64,000 nt of DNA from Pedobacter sp. PACM 27299 (GCF_001412655.1 NZ_CP012996.1:2232001-2296000), one strand, 5' to 3'; positions 1-10,298 are shown, counted from the first letter of the stretch. The notes: generated by a model from the letters alone, not told the origin. Numbers and translations are program-made.

Positions 1-2
1 AG

Positions 3-110
3 GTTGATGGCGGGCAGTGGGGGAATTTCCCTCAGGCTTACAGTCATGTGGGCTTGATGAATGCCGCACATCGGATTGCAGTGAAGTTAGACAGACCTTC
101 TTTTTTATAA
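3..110 (+). CDS. C-terminal end of a GH15 glucoamylase-like protein (5' truncated by window edge)
   Basis: The frame is open from the window edge and ends at a TAA at 108-110. The last 35 residues contain GQWGNFPQAYSHVGLMNAAH, which resembles the C-terminus of bacterial glycoside hydrolase family 15 glucan 1,4-alpha-glucosidase/trehalase-like proteins. Those often lie beside trehalose-6-phosphate synthase genes, as here. It is transcribed toward the convergent otsA-otsB fusion and shares a terminator with it. The catalytic domain is outside the window, so the assignment rests on the tail and the neighbour. Confidence 0.7.
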   Translation, partial: VDGGQWGNFPQAYSHVGLMNAAHRIAVKLDRPSFL

Positions 111-126
111 ACCTTTCTTTATTGAA

Positions 127-163
127 ATGCGCTGGCCTTTTTTTGGACCAGCGCATTTTTTTA
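127..163. terminator. Bidirectional intrinsic terminator
   Basis: The stem ATGCGCTGG (127-135) pairs with CCAGCGCAT (148-156) and is followed by a run of seven T. The loop carries T on one side and the sequence before the stem is A-rich, so it can serve both the plus-strand GH15 gene and the minus-strand trehalose gene that converge here. Confidence 0.8.
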
Positions 164-2341
164 TTGGATGAGTTCCTGGAGCAGTGTTCTAACTTCTCTA
201 AAATCTTTCAGATAGTATCTTGCTTCGGAGATGTTGCTGCCTACTTTAATGGTGTAGGCTTCTTTAGGCAGTGCTTTAAAAATATCTTCGTCGGTATGGT
301 CGTCGCCAAGGGCCAGGATAAAATCAGGATTTTGTCCATAAAGCCAATTTTGTGCGGCTTTTCCTTTATTGACCTCAATGTTCTTGAACTCTATAACCTT
401 GTTTCCGGGCATCATCTGCAGTCCTTTGTCGGCAATGACCATACGGAGGTGATTGATGATTTCGTTGGCTCTGAGGGCTCCTAAGCCTTCTTCTACTTTT
501 CTGTAATGCCAAACCAGGGAATAACTTTTCTCTTCAATGAAGGATCCTGGCGTACGGTCGGTATAGGTATCCAGGACTATTTTTATCTCCTGTTTCCATT
601 TATCTGTGAGTAATGGGAGGGGCTTCCAATCGGTGTGTTTGTATTTTTGCCATGCGCCATGTTCTGCAATCATGTCCACATCTAAATGTCCAAACCATTG
701 TTCTAAGGTTTGGTAATTACGGCCGCTGATGATGATGACCTGGTTTGCAGGATCTTTCGCCAGGTTTTTTAGAATTTCATATAACTCTTCATCAGGTGAG
801 GCTTTGTTGATATCAGCATTAAAGCCAACCAATGTTCCGTCGTAATCGAGGAATATATACCTGTCTTTTGCATTTTTATAATCATTTCTGATCTGATTTT
901 TAATCGATGCCACTGCGTGTTTGGTATGTAATGATTCCTGCATCGTTTTGACTTCTTTTAATTTATCCATAAAGTTTTTCACCCAAAGGTGTATGTTGAA
1001 TTTGCTGACAATTGCCCGCATACTTTTCATTCTGTTCTGCTGTTCTTCTAAAGGCATATTGATGGCCTGAATGATGGCATCAACTAAGTCTCCGATGTTA
1101 TTGGGATTGACGATCAGGGCATCATTGAGCTCTTTTGAGGCACCAGCCATTTCGCTTAAAATCAATACACCATCTTCATTTACCCTGGAAGCCACATATT
1201 CCTTGCTCACCAGATTCATCCCGTCGCGCATTGGCGTCACCAGACAGATGTCTGCAGCACTGTAAATGGCGGAAAGGAATTCGATGGAAAACGAGCGGTA
1301 GAAGTAATGAACAGGTACCCAGTTGATGGTTCTGAATTTTGCATTGATATTGCCAACCAGCTGATCGATCTGGTCTTTCAATTCTTTATATTTTGGAACA
1401 GTATCCCTGGATGGGACTACAATCATATAAAGCGCCAGCTTTCCAATGTATTGCGGATGTGTCTGCAGTAAAAGTTCTAAAGCCTGCAGCCTTTGTAAAA
1501 TCCCCTTGCTATAATCCAGGCGATCTATAGTCAGAATTGTTTTTATATTTTTAAGGGTGTTTTTTATGGAAACCGTGAATTTCGCCACTTTAGCATCTCT
1601 GGTCAGCTGGTCAAATTTTTCATTATCGATCCCCATCGGAAATGCTTCAACTACGACTTGCCTGTTTTTGTAGTTCAGGATATTGTCGGAAGGATTGCTG
1701 CTCGACAAACGGGATGCGGCACTGATAAAATGTCTGGCATCGTCAAAGGTATGAAAGCCTAAAAGGTCTGCCCCGAGCATCCCAGCGATGATTTCTTCCC
1801 TCCATGGGATAAGTCTGAAGATTTCAAAGGAGGGGAATGGGATGTGCTGAAAGAAGCCAATCGTCACTGAAGGCAGTTCTTCGCGTATTAAATTGGGCAG
1901 TAACAATAGCTGGTAATCCTGAATCCATATTTTATCGCCACTGGAAAGGTGCTGCGTGATTACCCCCTTGAATTTCTCATTTACCGTCTGATAGGAATCC
2001 CAATAGGATTGCTCGAAATTTGCATAGGTAACCAGGTAATGAAATACCGGCCATAAAATCTCATTAGAGAATCCTTCGTAATATCCGTTAATATCTTCGG
2101 TGGTTAAAAACACTGGAATGAGGTTTAATTCTGCCAGTTTTTCGGTCACTTCTGCCTGTCTTTCCTCAGGGACTTCTATGCCTGGCCAGCCAATCCAAAT
2201 GTTGTTACCTTCTTTGTAAATGGAGCCGAGGCCGGTAGCGAGGCCGCCTTCGCTGGGACTTAATTGATAAACGCCGTTTTCTTCTTTTATTTTGACCGGT
2301 AGCCGGTTGGAGATGATGATGGTTTTACTTTCTCTTATCAT
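161..2341 (-). CDS. Bifunctional trehalose-6-phosphate synthase/trehalose-phosphatase
   Basis: This is a fusion of OtsA (GT20) and OtsB (HAD phosphatase) that should make trehalose from UDP-glucose and glucose-6-phosphate through trehalose-6-P, in the cytosol. Numbered from the upstream ATG at 2371, GT20 spans about residues 17-475, with ISNRLPV at the N-terminus, GFFQHIPFP near 172-180 and [10 protein letters not shown] near 383-392. The HAD domain covers about 503-735 with the motif LDYDGT (D509, D511) and a late [10 protein letters not shown]. The ATG at 2341 (MIRESK) fits the family N-terminus best; 2371 would add ten residues. Both domains look intact. A role in osmoprotection is inferred from the pathway. 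Confidence 0.93.
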   Translation of the reverse strand: MIRESKTIIISNRLPVKIKEENGVYQLSPSEGGLATGLGSIYKEGNNIWIGWPGIEVPEERQAEVTEKLAELNLIPVFLTTEDINGYYEGFSNEILWPVFHYLVTYANFEQSYWDSYQTVNEKFKGVITQHLSSGDKIWIQDYQLLLLPNLIREELPSVTIGFFQHIPFPSFEIFRLIPWREEIIAGMLGADLLGFHTFDDARHFISAASRLSSSNPSDNILNYKNRQVVVEAFPMGIDNEKFDQLTRDAKVAKFTVSIKNTLKNIKTILTIDRLDYSKGILQRLQALELLLQTHPQYIGKLALYMIVVPSRDTVPKYKELKDQIDQLVGNINAKFRTINWVPVHYFYRSFSIEFLSAIYSAADICLVTPMRDGMNLVSKEYVASRVNEDGVLILSEMAGASKELNDALIVNPNNIGDLVDAIIQAINMPLEEQQNRMKSMRAIVSKFNIHLWVKNFMDKLKEVKTMQESLHTKHAVASIKNQIRNDYKNAKDRYIFLDYDGTLVGFNADINKASPDEELYEILKNLAKDPANQVIIISGRNYQTLEQWFGHLDVDMIAEHGAWQKYKHTDWKPLPLLTDKWKQEIKIVLDTYTDRTPGSFIEEKSYSLVWHYRKVEEGLGALRANEIINHLRMVIADKGLQMMPGNKVIEFKNIEVNKGKAAQNWLYGQNPDFILALGDDHTDEDIFKALPKEAYTIKVGSNISEARYYLKDFREVRTLLQELIQ

Positions 2342-2505
2342 TATACTAAATAGTAACGTATCGTATTGCATTTTGTTTTGCTTTTTTTAACCAATGGGTA
2401 TCTACTGACGATTTTTATACTTCAATAGGGTTCTTTTTGGAAGTAAAAATACCTGTTTTAGAGTGTTTTTTAAGTAAAAATAGTTTCTTTAAAAATTACA
2501 TTGAT

Positions 2506-2513
2506 TAATTTTG
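2506..2513 (+). promoter_or_regulatory. Bacteroidota -7 promoter element
   Basis: TAATTTTG matches TAnnTTTG exactly. The transcript would begin near 2519, which excludes the in-frame TTG at 2511 as start codon and supports the ATG at 2544. No clear -33 TTTG is visible upstream. Confidence 0.55.
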
Positions 2514-2543
2514 TATTATTGTATTCAACAAAGTAGAGATCGT

Positions 2544-3053
2544 ATGAAAGCTTTAGAAGACAGAGTCATAGCACTAGAAGCGGCAATTCCAGAAATTTTG
2601 CGCGCAATTCAGGAATTACATGTTTTTATGGTTAAAGGTTTTAATGAAATAAATAGGAATTTGGTTTTGGTACATGAGCGTCTGGATCGATTGGAAGCGC
2701 GGGTGGATCAGCTGGAACTGCGAATGGATCGGTTGGAAGATCGGGTAGATCAGTTGGAAATTCGTTTAAGCACAAAAATAGAATCTTTAGAGGTTAAGCT
2801 AAATATGATGAAAGGAAATTCCGTAGCAAGTCTGGAAACCATAGATCGGAAGATCAATCGGATGCAGGTGAATGTATCCGGGCAGCTGGAAATTATGGAA
2901 GAAAAGATAACCGTGCTACATGTCAATTTATCTGCAGGTTTTGACAGGCTGGACACTAAGGTCGACTATTTAACAGTCGAGGTTTCTAAGATCAATGCGG
3001 TTAAAGGTTATGAAGGGATTTTTGAGAACACAATAATTATCCCAAAAAAATAG
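2544..3053 (+). CDS. Coiled-coil protein of unknown function
   Basis: A 169-residue protein composed almost entirely of heptad-like repeats. The unit L-x-x-R-V-D-Q-L-E recurs four or more times between about residues 45 and 90, giving a long predicted coiled coil with no signal peptide or membrane segment. The start is set at ATG 2544 because a -7 box sits at 2506-2513. I recognise no enzymatic domain. Such proteins usually oligomerise, so a scaffold role is possible but unsupported. A short membrane-peptide gene follows 40 nt later on the same strand. Confidence 0.75.
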   Translation: MKALEDRVIALEAAIPEILRAIQELHVFMVKGFNEINRNLVLVHERLDRLEARVDQLELRMDRLEDRVDQLEIRLSTKIESLEVKLNMMKGNSVASLETIDRKINRMQVNVSGQLEIMEEKITVLHVNLSAGFDRLDTKVDYLTVEVSKINAVKGYEGIFENTIIIPKK

Positions 3054-3064
3054 AATGATCAGCC

Positions 3065-3072
3065 TATATTTG
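3065..3072 (+). promoter_or_regulatory. -7 promoter element for the small membrane peptide gene
   Basis: TATATTTG is an exact TAnnTTTG match 20 nt before the ATG at 3093. No -33 TTTG is evident. Confidence 0.45.
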
Positions 3073-3092
3073 CTGATTAATCCTGAGAAACC

Positions 3093-3218
3093 ATGATGCC
3101 GATGCCAAAACAAGAAGAGTCCTTTTGGAAAAAATACAAGAAATTTGCGACTACTGAGATTCTGATGTACCTGATTATGATCATAGGGATTGCCTTAGGA
3201 ATACTTATTCTCAGCTAG
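3093..3218 (+). CDS. Small single-pass membrane peptide (41 aa)
   Basis: The frame begins ATGATGCCG and encodes 41 residues: a polar N-terminal half with FWKKYKKF, then a hydrophobic helix (about residues 23-41, MYLIMIIGIALGILILS). A C-terminal helix after a basic stretch predicts an inner-membrane protein with its N-terminus in the cytosol. It has its own promoter-like box. I recognise no family. ATG codons at 3096 and 3102 are alternative starts. Confidence 0.5.
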   Translation: MMPMPKQEESFWKKYKKFATTEILMYLIMIIGIALGILILS

Positions 3219-3243
3219 TGTCGTTATCAATCAGCTAATGCGA

Positions 3244-5142
3244 TTATAACTTATAAACCACTCTGCTGTGATCGGCCGCATTGATATCATTTATAAAAGT
3301 GCTGAATTCCTGGTACTCCTCAGCTGGATAGGTACCGTCTTTCAGGACCATTTTCCTTTTGTAAATCAAAGTTCTTCCTTCTAATAGAATCGTTGCGCTA
3401 TAACTGCCAAATGCAGAATTGATCTGTTTGTTTTTTGGTAAGGCTTCTAATTTAAAATCTTTAGGAAGGAGATAAGTTAATTCATCTTCATCCGTATATC
3501 CTCTATTGACGTAAACTTTTAAGGTTCTGTTTTTTATTTCTGGAATAATATTAGATCTATTGAACAGGTTGATTTCCAGATAAAACAGCTGATTGTTTCT
3601 TGCAGCATATTTCTGGATGTCAAAATTAAAGGATGCTGTAGTGCTGGGTGCAGCACTTTTATCCTGACTGAGTTTAAAATCACTGAAACTGATATTGTCT
3701 ATATCGTAACTGGCTTTTAACAGCTTCAGTTGCTCGGATAGGGGCAGGCCGATGAAGTTGTTGTCATTGTCGTACTGAGCACCACTATAAGTAGTTTTGA
3801 GGTTACCTTTTATATTTCCAAGCGTATCAATATCGAGATGTGCCTTTCTAAGCAATCGATTCATATCGGTTGTCAGTTTAGGTGTACGTAGTATTTTACC
3901 GCCATCTGGCGTACAGGCGAAGACCGTTCTGTCTTCTGTGAAATCACCGAGAAAGCCAAAAGGGCTTTCTGAGCTGGTACATTCTAGCCAGACGGTATCC
4001 GTTTTTAGTGGGACCGCTAAAATGATATGGTTGCCCTGGTCCATACTTGCAAAGTTGAGGTCTATGTCTTTTCTGGTGCTTCCAGCATTTACTACACAGT
4101 ACAAAGAGGGAATACCCACGCTCTTTAGCAGGGTCTGTGTATAGTTGACTAATGCTTTACAATCTCCATAGGCCAATTGCTGCACTTCTGCTGCGGGCAT
4201 AGGCTGAAAACCGCCAATACCTATTTGTACACTAATATATCTTGTTTTTTTCTGGACATATTCGTAGATTATTTTCGCTTTTTCACGGTCGTCATTTATA
4301 CCATTAACAAGTGCTTTTACTTCCTGAAGAGTTGATTCTGGGAGCTGCTGCCTGTTTTTTATCAGGTTGTCATAAACCCATTTCCCCAATTCTTCCCAAT
4401 TTTGATAGCTGCCTTTATAGCCATAATAACTGAACTGTTTTGCGGCAATCTTTACTGATGTTTTATAATCGTCAGGATCGGGAGCAAAGGGTTCTTTTTT
4501 CATCGCAGGCTTATTACTGAGCTGCCAGGTATAGGTTTTTGTTTTCTCAGTACTGATTACTTCCGCCTTTCCTAGATAATTGTTTTCTTTGATTCGGACT
4601 TCCTCTCCAGGCTTCGTTATAAAAAGATATTTACTGTTTTCTATGGATTGATCTGGATATGAGTTAGGGTACCAATCTGGAAGAATGAGATTTTGTTTAT
4701 TTCTTAATTCATATTCATAAACAATGGTATAAGGATAGCTGAGTACACGCGGTACATAATACTTAACCCGGTAATCCACATATAGACTTCCATTGCTTAC
4801 GGCACTTTCATCGCTGAAATCACTTTGTGTAAATTTATAAGTCAGCGCTCCAAAAGCATTGAGCATTTGTCCTTTTATACGCTGAATTGTCGTGCTTTTA
4901 TCGTAGTGTAAAGCCAATTCTGCTTTAGCATCTCCATTTTTGTTCCATACGGTAACCACCTTTTTAACGCTGATCATCACCTGGTCTATGCCTTTCATTT
5001 CTACGGTCGTTTCCATATCTCTGATCACGGAGTTGGCATTAATTTTTAGGCTTGCTGGTATTTTATCAACGGGATAGCTGGATTGGGAAAAACCGGATAT
5101 ACCTGTCGATAGCGTCAATAGGATTAGGAGCAGCTTCTTCAT
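3244..5142 (-). CDS. Secreted DUF3857/transglutaminase-like protein
   Basis: This 632-residue protein begins with a signal peptide (MKKLLLILLTLSTGISGFS). A DUF3857 beta domain covers about residues 60-210. A transglutaminase-like core follows with YGDCKALVNYTQTLL, which keeps the catalytic Cys. The expected His lies in GNHIILAV, and the third position reads WLECTS, Glu where Asp is usual. The remainder is a beta-rich C-terminal domain. The ATG overlaps the last base of the upstream paralogue at 5142, so the two form an operon. It is probably periplasmic or surface-associated; the substrate is unknown. Confidence 0.85.
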   Translation of the reverse strand: MKKLLLILLTLSTGISGFSQSSYPVDKIPASLKINANSVIRDMETTVEMKGIDQVMISVKKVVTVWNKNGDAKAELALHYDKSTTIQRIKGQMLNAFGALTYKFTQSDFSDESAVSNGSLYVDYRVKYYVPRVLSYPYTIVYEYELRNKQNLILPDWYPNSYPDQSIENSKYLFITKPGEEVRIKENNYLGKAEVISTEKTKTYTWQLSNKPAMKKEPFAPDPDDYKTSVKIAAKQFSYYGYKGSYQNWEELGKWVYDNLIKNRQQLPESTLQEVKALVNGINDDREKAKIIYEYVQKKTRYISVQIGIGGFQPMPAAEVQQLAYGDCKALVNYTQTLLKSVGIPSLYCVVNAGSTRKDIDLNFASMDQGNHIILAVPLKTDTVWLECTSSESPFGFLGDFTEDRTVFACTPDGGKILRTPKLTTDMNRLLRKAHLDIDTLGNIKGNLKTTYSGAQYDNDNNFIGLPLSEQLKLLKASYDIDNISFSDFKLSQDKSAAPSTTASFNFDIQKYAARNNQLFYLEINLFNRSNIIPEIKNRTLKVYVNRGYTDEDELTYLLPKDFKLEALPKNKQINSAFGSYSATILLEGRTLIYKRKMVLKDGTYPAEEYQEFSTFINDINAADHSRVVYKL

Positions 5143-7115
5143 TATTTTGCTTTTTTAAGGATAATATCCGTTTTTTGATTTTGAATGATCTGACTATAAA
5201 ACTCTTTTAAAGAGAAATATTCCGAAGGGTCATAAATAGGTTTATTGAGTTGCAAAACCTGGTTAAAGCTAATGGCATGATCAGAAAAGTTGGTGCTGGT
5301 CAGGTAACGGCCACCACTATCTGGCAAACCAATGCTCATGTCTTTTGGCTGATCTGCCAGGGTATAATCATCAGGGACATTTAATATGATTGTGACGCGA
5401 CGCTCGGAAGCGGCACCTAAATCTACCGGGTAATTTCTTTCACTGAGGTTGAAAGGGTTTTTGCTGGTACGGTCAATGAAGAATGGGTTAAAGAAAATTT
5501 GTGATAGGCCATCACTTTCCTGAGAATTGATCACCAATTCATATTTCTCTATCAATGTTAAATTAAGGCTATTTACATTAATGATCTCATGGTTGGTAAT
5601 GCTAATCTTGGGCATTTTTTCATCCAGTTTCTCTACATATTCAGCAATGGTGCCTGCAGCTTCAATTGCTTTTCTTTTTTGAAATGCGGAGTAGCCGGTA
5701 GAATAGGTAAGGAGTTCTCCTTTTATCTTTCCGTCTTTTGTTAAGGTTGCTGTGAAATTATATCGGATATAATCTTTTTGGCCAGAGCTGATGTCGTACC
5801 AGTAAGATGGCTTTTTCAAGTTAATGACCCTTCCTTGTCCGTTCACACAGTGTAAAGGAAGCATCCCAAAGGGTAAAAGGGGAACTGAAGCATCTAATAA
5901 ATAACTCTTCTCTCCAATATTTAATTTAACGACTACATAATTGAAATTACTGATGACTGGAAATAACTTGTTCAGTTCGCCATTATTTCGGGTGGATAAA
6001 ATGAGGGCTTCCGCATCTAGATCAGCAGCGCTGAGTGCAGAAATTAAAGCCAGATTGATATCTCCGGTATTGCCAGAATGGCTTTCTAATGCTTTTTTTA
6101 CGGCAGTTTCGCTGTAAATGCCAATGTATCCGTTAGATTTTATGTTTTTCGCAATGTAATTATATATGGCCTGCGCTTTTGAAAGATCATCTGTTGTATT
6201 CTTCAGGATCTCAGGCATTAATTCTTTGAAAGCATCTTTCTTTTTCATTTGTACGCCAAAAGATCGATCGGAAGTCAACTCATTGTCTACATTTTTCCAG
6301 GTTTTCGTGACATTGACTTTTCCTCCAGTTAACATCACGTAATCGGAAAGCTCAAAATAGATAGCGGAGATAAAATTGGTGGGCGCAGTCATGTGTTCCT
6401 CTTCTATAAAGGCAGGAATGTTTTCCATGGTATAGGTCATCTTTGAGCAATCAATCTGGGTACCATTGATTCTCAGACATTCTTTACTGAGCTCGGCTTT
6501 CGTGTCTTTAAGCTTTAAAGCGCCTCTAAGCACTACATTGTAATTGTATAAAGCAGGTATGGAGGCAATATACTGACTGTGTAATTTTGGGATATCAGTT
6601 TGAAAGTTCCAGCTTTTAAAGTTGAAAATATAAGGAATGTGTACGGTATAACTATATTCAATGATACTGCCGTCCATGATATTCGGCAGGGTAAACTTGG
6701 TATTGGCGTCGTACTTACTGACTTTTACGTTAAATACTTTTTTTGGATCCAGCTGGCTTTGTTTGAACTGGCCATCAATAAAGTTAATGGTGACTGCTTT
6801 TAGTTCAGATACCTGAGCTGGTACATCGTTGTAAATGCGCTGTGGAATGCTGATGTTTGCCTGTTCATATCCTTGCTTATTAAATATTTTCAGGCGTACA
6901 TGGTAACGGTAAACGACAACAAGCCTGCCACCTCCAGCGTCTTCTTCTATGGCGGCAGTACCAAATTCCCGAAGGACAATGGCATTTGCATTGGAATCAA
7001 TAACGGTGTTTTTCAGCGCAATGTCTTCGAGTGTAATGGCGGCAAAGGGGAAGTCCTGTGCGTAAGTAGGAAGCCCGGCCAGAAGTAGAAAGCCACAGTA
7101 TAAGAGGTATTTCAT
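5142..7115 (-). CDS. Secreted DUF3857 protein with a degenerate transglutaminase core
   Basis: This 657-residue protein has a signal peptide (MKYLLYCGFLLLAGLPTYAQ), a DUF3857-type N-terminal half, and a transglutaminase-like fold around residues 310-430. The Cys-bearing motif is replaced by SGNTGDINLALI, so the usual nucleophile is missing; later motifs (NYVVVKLN, YLLDASVPLLPFG) are retained. It is therefore likely a non-catalytic relative of the downstream gene, with which it overlaps by one base. The two may form a complex, but this is inferred only from pairing. Confidence 0.85.
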   Translation of the reverse strand: MKYLLYCGFLLLAGLPTYAQDFPFAAITLEDIALKNTVIDSNANAIVLREFGTAAIEEDAGGGRLVVVYRYHVRLKIFNKQGYEQANISIPQRIYNDVPAQVSELKAVTINFIDGQFKQSQLDPKKVFNVKVSKYDANTKFTLPNIMDGSIIEYSYTVHIPYIFNFKSWNFQTDIPKLHSQYIASIPALYNYNVVLRGALKLKDTKAELSKECLRINGTQIDCSKMTYTMENIPAFIEEEHMTAPTNFISAIYFELSDYVMLTGGKVNVTKTWKNVDNELTSDRSFGVQMKKKDAFKELMPEILKNTTDDLSKAQAIYNYIAKNIKSNGYIGIYSETAVKKALESHSGNTGDINLALISALSAADLDAEALILSTRNNGELNKLFPVISNFNYVVVKLNIGEKSYLLDASVPLLPFGMLPLHCVNGQGRVINLKKPSYWYDISSGQKDYIRYNFTATLTKDGKIKGELLTYSTGYSAFQKRKAIEAAGTIAEYVEKLDEKMPKISITNHEIINVNSLNLTLIEKYELVINSQESDGLSQIFFNPFFIDRTSKNPFNLSERNYPVDLGAASERRVTIILNVPDDYTLADQPKDMSIGLPDSGGRYLTSTNFSDHAISFNQVLQLNKPIYDPSEYFSLKEFYSQIIQNQKTDIILKKAK

Positions 7116-7355
7116 AAGAGCGTGTAATTTGAACGACCAAGTTAAGTTACTTTAAGCTATAAAAGAATTTTTGACGTTAATAATGGGAACAGCTCTTCTT
7201 TGCTTTCTTAGAATGGAATTCATTGCCATGGTATTTAGTACATTACTAAATAAGTTCAGGTTTAATGGATGATTTTTACGACTTTTGAAGTGCTACCAAA
7301 GCGTTAAGAATGGATTCTTTGGGATTCAAACCTTTAAAAATAGCAACATATACGA

Positions 7356-8345
7356 ATGAAATTAAATTTAAACCGCCCTCTTGCTTTTTTTGATCTGGAA
7401 ACTACAGGTGTTAATGTAGGTGCAGATCGCATTGTTGAAATTGCCATTTTAAAAGCTATGCCCGATGGTACGGAGCAAATCAAAACGATGCGCATCAATC
7501 CTGAAATGCCGATTCCTTTAGCTTCTTCCCTGATTCATGGGATTTATGATAAGGATATTGCTAATGAACCAACCTTTAAAGAGGTAGCCGCTGAACTGGC
7601 CGAGTTTATTGGCGATGCTGATCTTGCAGGTTACAATTCCAACAGATTTGACATTCCGGTATTACTGGAAGAGTTTTTAAGAGCAGGAGTAGATTTTGAT
7701 ATGTCTGACAGAAAATTTGTTGACGTACAGAATGTTTTTCACCAAATGGAACAACGCACCTTACGTGCTGCATATAAGTTTTATTGCGATAAAGATATTG
7801 TAAATGCACACTCTGCTGAGGCAGATATTACCGCTACTTACCATGTATTGCTTGCGCAGATTGAGCGCTATAAGGATACAGAGTTTGAAGATAAACAAGG
7901 GAATATCTCTAAACCGGTTCAGAATGATGTAGATGCGCTACATACTTTCACAAATATGAACAAACCAGTAGATTTTGCTGGCAGAATGGTATTTAATGAG
8001 CAAGGACAAGAGACTTTTAACTTTGGTAAGCATAAAGGTAAAACTGTGGAACAGGTTTTTGATACTGAGCCAAGTTATTATGCCTGGATGAGACAAGGAG
8101 ATTTTCCTTTATATACCAAGAAAAAGTTAGAAGAGATCTGGTCCAGATGGAATAAGAAAAAGGAACAGCTGAAACAGGAAAAACAACAGCAAACGGTAGT
8201 GAATAAGCCTAAGCCAGCTGTAAATTCTGGAGCAAGCAATGTAGTTAAACCTGCAGCAGCAGCCCCACAGCAAAAAAAGCCTAAGCCAGCAGTTGAAGTA
8301 ACTAATGACATGCTGGAACAACTGAAAATGAAATTCGGTAAATAA
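7356..8345 (+). CDS. DnaQ-family 3'-5' exonuclease
   Basis: Residues 8-170 form a DEDDh exonuclease: FFDLETTG carries the first two acidic residues, GYNSNRFDIPVL the third, and NAHSAEADITATY the final His and Asp. A second small domain near 220-265 (FNFGKHKGKTVEQV, YYAWMRQGDFP) resembles the C-terminal domain of exodeoxyribonuclease X-like proteins. The tail from about 270 is Lys/Gln/Pro/Ala-rich low-complexity sequence ending in a short conserved LEQLKMKFGK. It is a cytosolic DNA repair or proofreading exonuclease; it lacks PHP or polymerase domains and stands alone. Confidence 0.88.
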   Translation: MKLNLNRPLAFFDLETTGVNVGADRIVEIAILKAMPDGTEQIKTMRINPEMPIPLASSLIHGIYDKDIANEPTFKEVAAELAEFIGDADLAGYNSNRFDIPVLLEEFLRAGVDFDMSDRKFVDVQNVFHQMEQRTLRAAYKFYCDKDIVNAHSAEADITATYHVLLAQIERYKDTEFEDKQGNISKPVQNDVDALHTFTNMNKPVDFAGRMVFNEQGQETFNFGKHKGKTVEQVFDTEPSYYAWMRQGDFPLYTKKKLEEIWSRWNKKKEQLKQEKQQQTVVNKPKPAVNSGASNVVKPAAAAPQQKKPKPAVEVTNDMLEQLKMKFGK

Positions 8346-8367
8346 AAGAATACCAAAAAGTAGAAAA

Positions 8368-8412
8368 AGAGGCTGCCCGGAAGTTAAGAAAACTTTAGGC
8401 AACCTCTTTTTT
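8368..8412 (+). terminator. Intrinsic terminator after the exonuclease gene
   Basis: AGAGGCTGCC (8368-8377) pairs with GGCAACCTCT (8398-8407) with one mismatch and is followed by a T run. Confidence 0.75.
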
Positions 8413-8429
8413 GTTAAAACAATATTTAT

Positions 8430-10298
8430 ATGATGATCAAAAGAATCTCTTTCTTTATCCTTTCTATCGGATGGTCTGTTATTGCCTCTGCGCAGCAAAG
8501 TTTGCCAATTCCTCCGGAAATTCAGGCAGCTTACACTAAAGGAACCAGGGATGTTTCTGGAAAACCAGGTCCCAAATATTGGCAGAACACCGCCAATTAT
8601 GATTTAAAGGTGAACTTTAACCCCGAAAGCAGAGCGTTGAAAGGAGTGGTGGAAGTTGTTTATTTTAACAATAGTCCGGATACCTTGAAACAATTGTGGT
8701 TCAAACTTTACCCAAATCTTTATAAAAAAGGGGTGGAGCGCAATACTAAATTTAATAGCCGCGACTTAAATGATGGGGTGGATATTATAGCGATGCAGGC
8801 GGATGGTCATCAGCTGGATAAGAAAGCGATTACTATTGATGGTACCAATATGCAGACTAGTATTGCTCCCCTGGCTCCTGGGAAATCTATTAAACTAAAA
8901 ATCAGCTATCAATATGACTTGAATAAAGGTTCTCATATGCGTACCGGACAAGTAGATGAAGGTTCTCATTTTGTAGCCTATTTCTTCACTCGCATTGCGG
9001 TATATGATGATATTGACGGTTGGAATAAATATCCTTATACCGGAGATGTAGAGTTTTACAATGACTTCTGTAATTTCAAGGGAGAGATTACCGTTCCGAA
9101 AAACTTTGTGGTTTGGGCAACAGGTGATTTAATAAACTCAAAACAAGTGCTGCGTAAAGATATTGCAGCACGTTTGGCGAAAGCGGAAAAAGAAGATGCG
9201 GTCATAGATGTGATCAATGACCAGGACTTAGCCAATAAAGCTGTGACTGCAGATCAGGCTTATAATACCTGGAAATTTGACGCTAAAAATGTGACTGATT
9301 TTGTGTTTGCTACCAGTGACCATTACCTGTGGAAGTCAACCAGCTTAGTAGTTGATCCTAAAACGGGTAGAAGAACAAGGGTAGATGCTGCTTTTAATCC
9401 TATTCATAAAGATTACTATGAAGTGATTGATTTCGCCCGTCAAACGGTACATGCGATGAGTTATACTTTCCCAAAATGGCCTTTCCCGTATGCACATGAA
9501 ACGATTTTTGATGGATTAGACCAGATGGAATATCCAATGATGGTGAACGATAATCCGGTAGAAAAAAGACAGGATGCGATCACCCTTACTGTTCATGAAA
9601 TTTTTCATACGATGTTTCCTTTTTACATGGGCATCAATGAAACCAAGTACGCCTGGATGGACGAAGGCTGGGCAACCATCGGAGAATGGCTGATTGGACC
9701 AATGATCGACACCACAATGGTGGATGAATATGGGATTGCACCTACAGGGATGGCTTCAGGTACAAAAGATGACACCCCGATTGTGACTTTAACGACTGAA
9801 CTAAAAGGTTCAGGAACTTTCACTAATTCTTATCCAAAACCAGGATTGGGTTATTTATTTGTGAAGGATTACCTGGGAGACGAATTGTTTCTCAAAGCGC
9901 TGCACCATTATATTAAATTGTGGAATGGGAAACACCCGATGCCTTATGATTTCTTCAACAGTATGAATGAAGGTTCTGGCAAAAACCTGAATTGGTTCTG
10001 GAAACGCTGGTTCTTTGAAGAGGGGGTTACAGATATGGCTATTGAACGCGCCGATAAAGTAGCGGATGGCTATGAGATTACCATTAAGAATAAGAGCAAT
10101 AAACCTTTGCCAATTGATTTAAAATTCACTTATGATGATGATACCACTGAAGATCTTCATAAAAGTATTGGAATTTGGGAAAAAGAAGCCGATCAGGTAA
10201 CGATTAAACTAAAGACAGCTAAGAAATTGGAGAAAGTGGAATTGGGCAGTGCTCATGTGCCAGATAAAGATAAATCTGATAATATGCTGCGTCTTTAA
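8430..10298 (+). CDS. Secreted M1-family zinc metallopeptidase
   Basis: This 622-residue protein has an N-terminal signal peptide (cleavage near ASAQQS). The zinc site is HEIFH (389-393) with E412 exactly 18 residues beyond the second His, in DEGWATIGEW, the M1 HEXXH-X18-E arrangement. The exopeptidase motif corresponding to GxMEN reads LDQMEYP just upstream. N-terminal beta domain and C-terminal helical domain are in the usual order. It is likely a periplasmic aminopeptidase. An ATG at 8433 is an equally possible start. Confidence 0.92.
   Translation: MMIKRISFFILSIGWSVIASAQQSLPIPPEIQAAYTKGTRDVSGKPGPKYWQNTANYDLKVNFNPESRALKGVVEVVYFNNSPDTLKQLWFKLYPNLYKKGVERNTKFNSRDLNDGVDIIAMQADGHQLDKKAITIDGTNMQTSIAPLAPGKSIKLKISYQYDLNKGSHMRTGQVDEGSHFVAYFFTRIAVYDDIDGWNKYPYTGDVEFYNDFCNFKGEITVPKNFVVWATGDLINSKQVLRKDIAARLAKAEKEDAVIDVINDQDLANKAVTADQAYNTWKFDAKNVTDFVFATSDHYLWKSTSLVVDPKTGRRTRVDAAFNPIHKDYYEVIDFARQTVHAMSYTFPKWPFPYAHETIFDGLDQMEYPMMVNDNPVEKRQDAITLTVHEIFHTMFPFYMGINETKYAWMDEGWATIGEWLIGPMIDTTMVDEYGIAPTGMASGTKDDTPIVTLTTELKGSGTFTNSYPKPGLGYLFVKDYLGDELFLKALHHYIKLWNGKHPMPYDFFNSMNEGSGKNLNWFWKRWFFEEGVTDMAIERADKVADGYEITIKNKSNKPLPIDLKFTYDDDTTEDLHKSIGIWEKEADQVTIKLKTAKKLEKVELGSAHVPDKDKSDNMLRL

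Noticed and set aside
17..484. A 155-residue plus-strand protein at the window start
   Set aside because: It crosses the terminator and runs antisense through the phosphatase part of the trehalose gene. The GH15 tail is in another frame.
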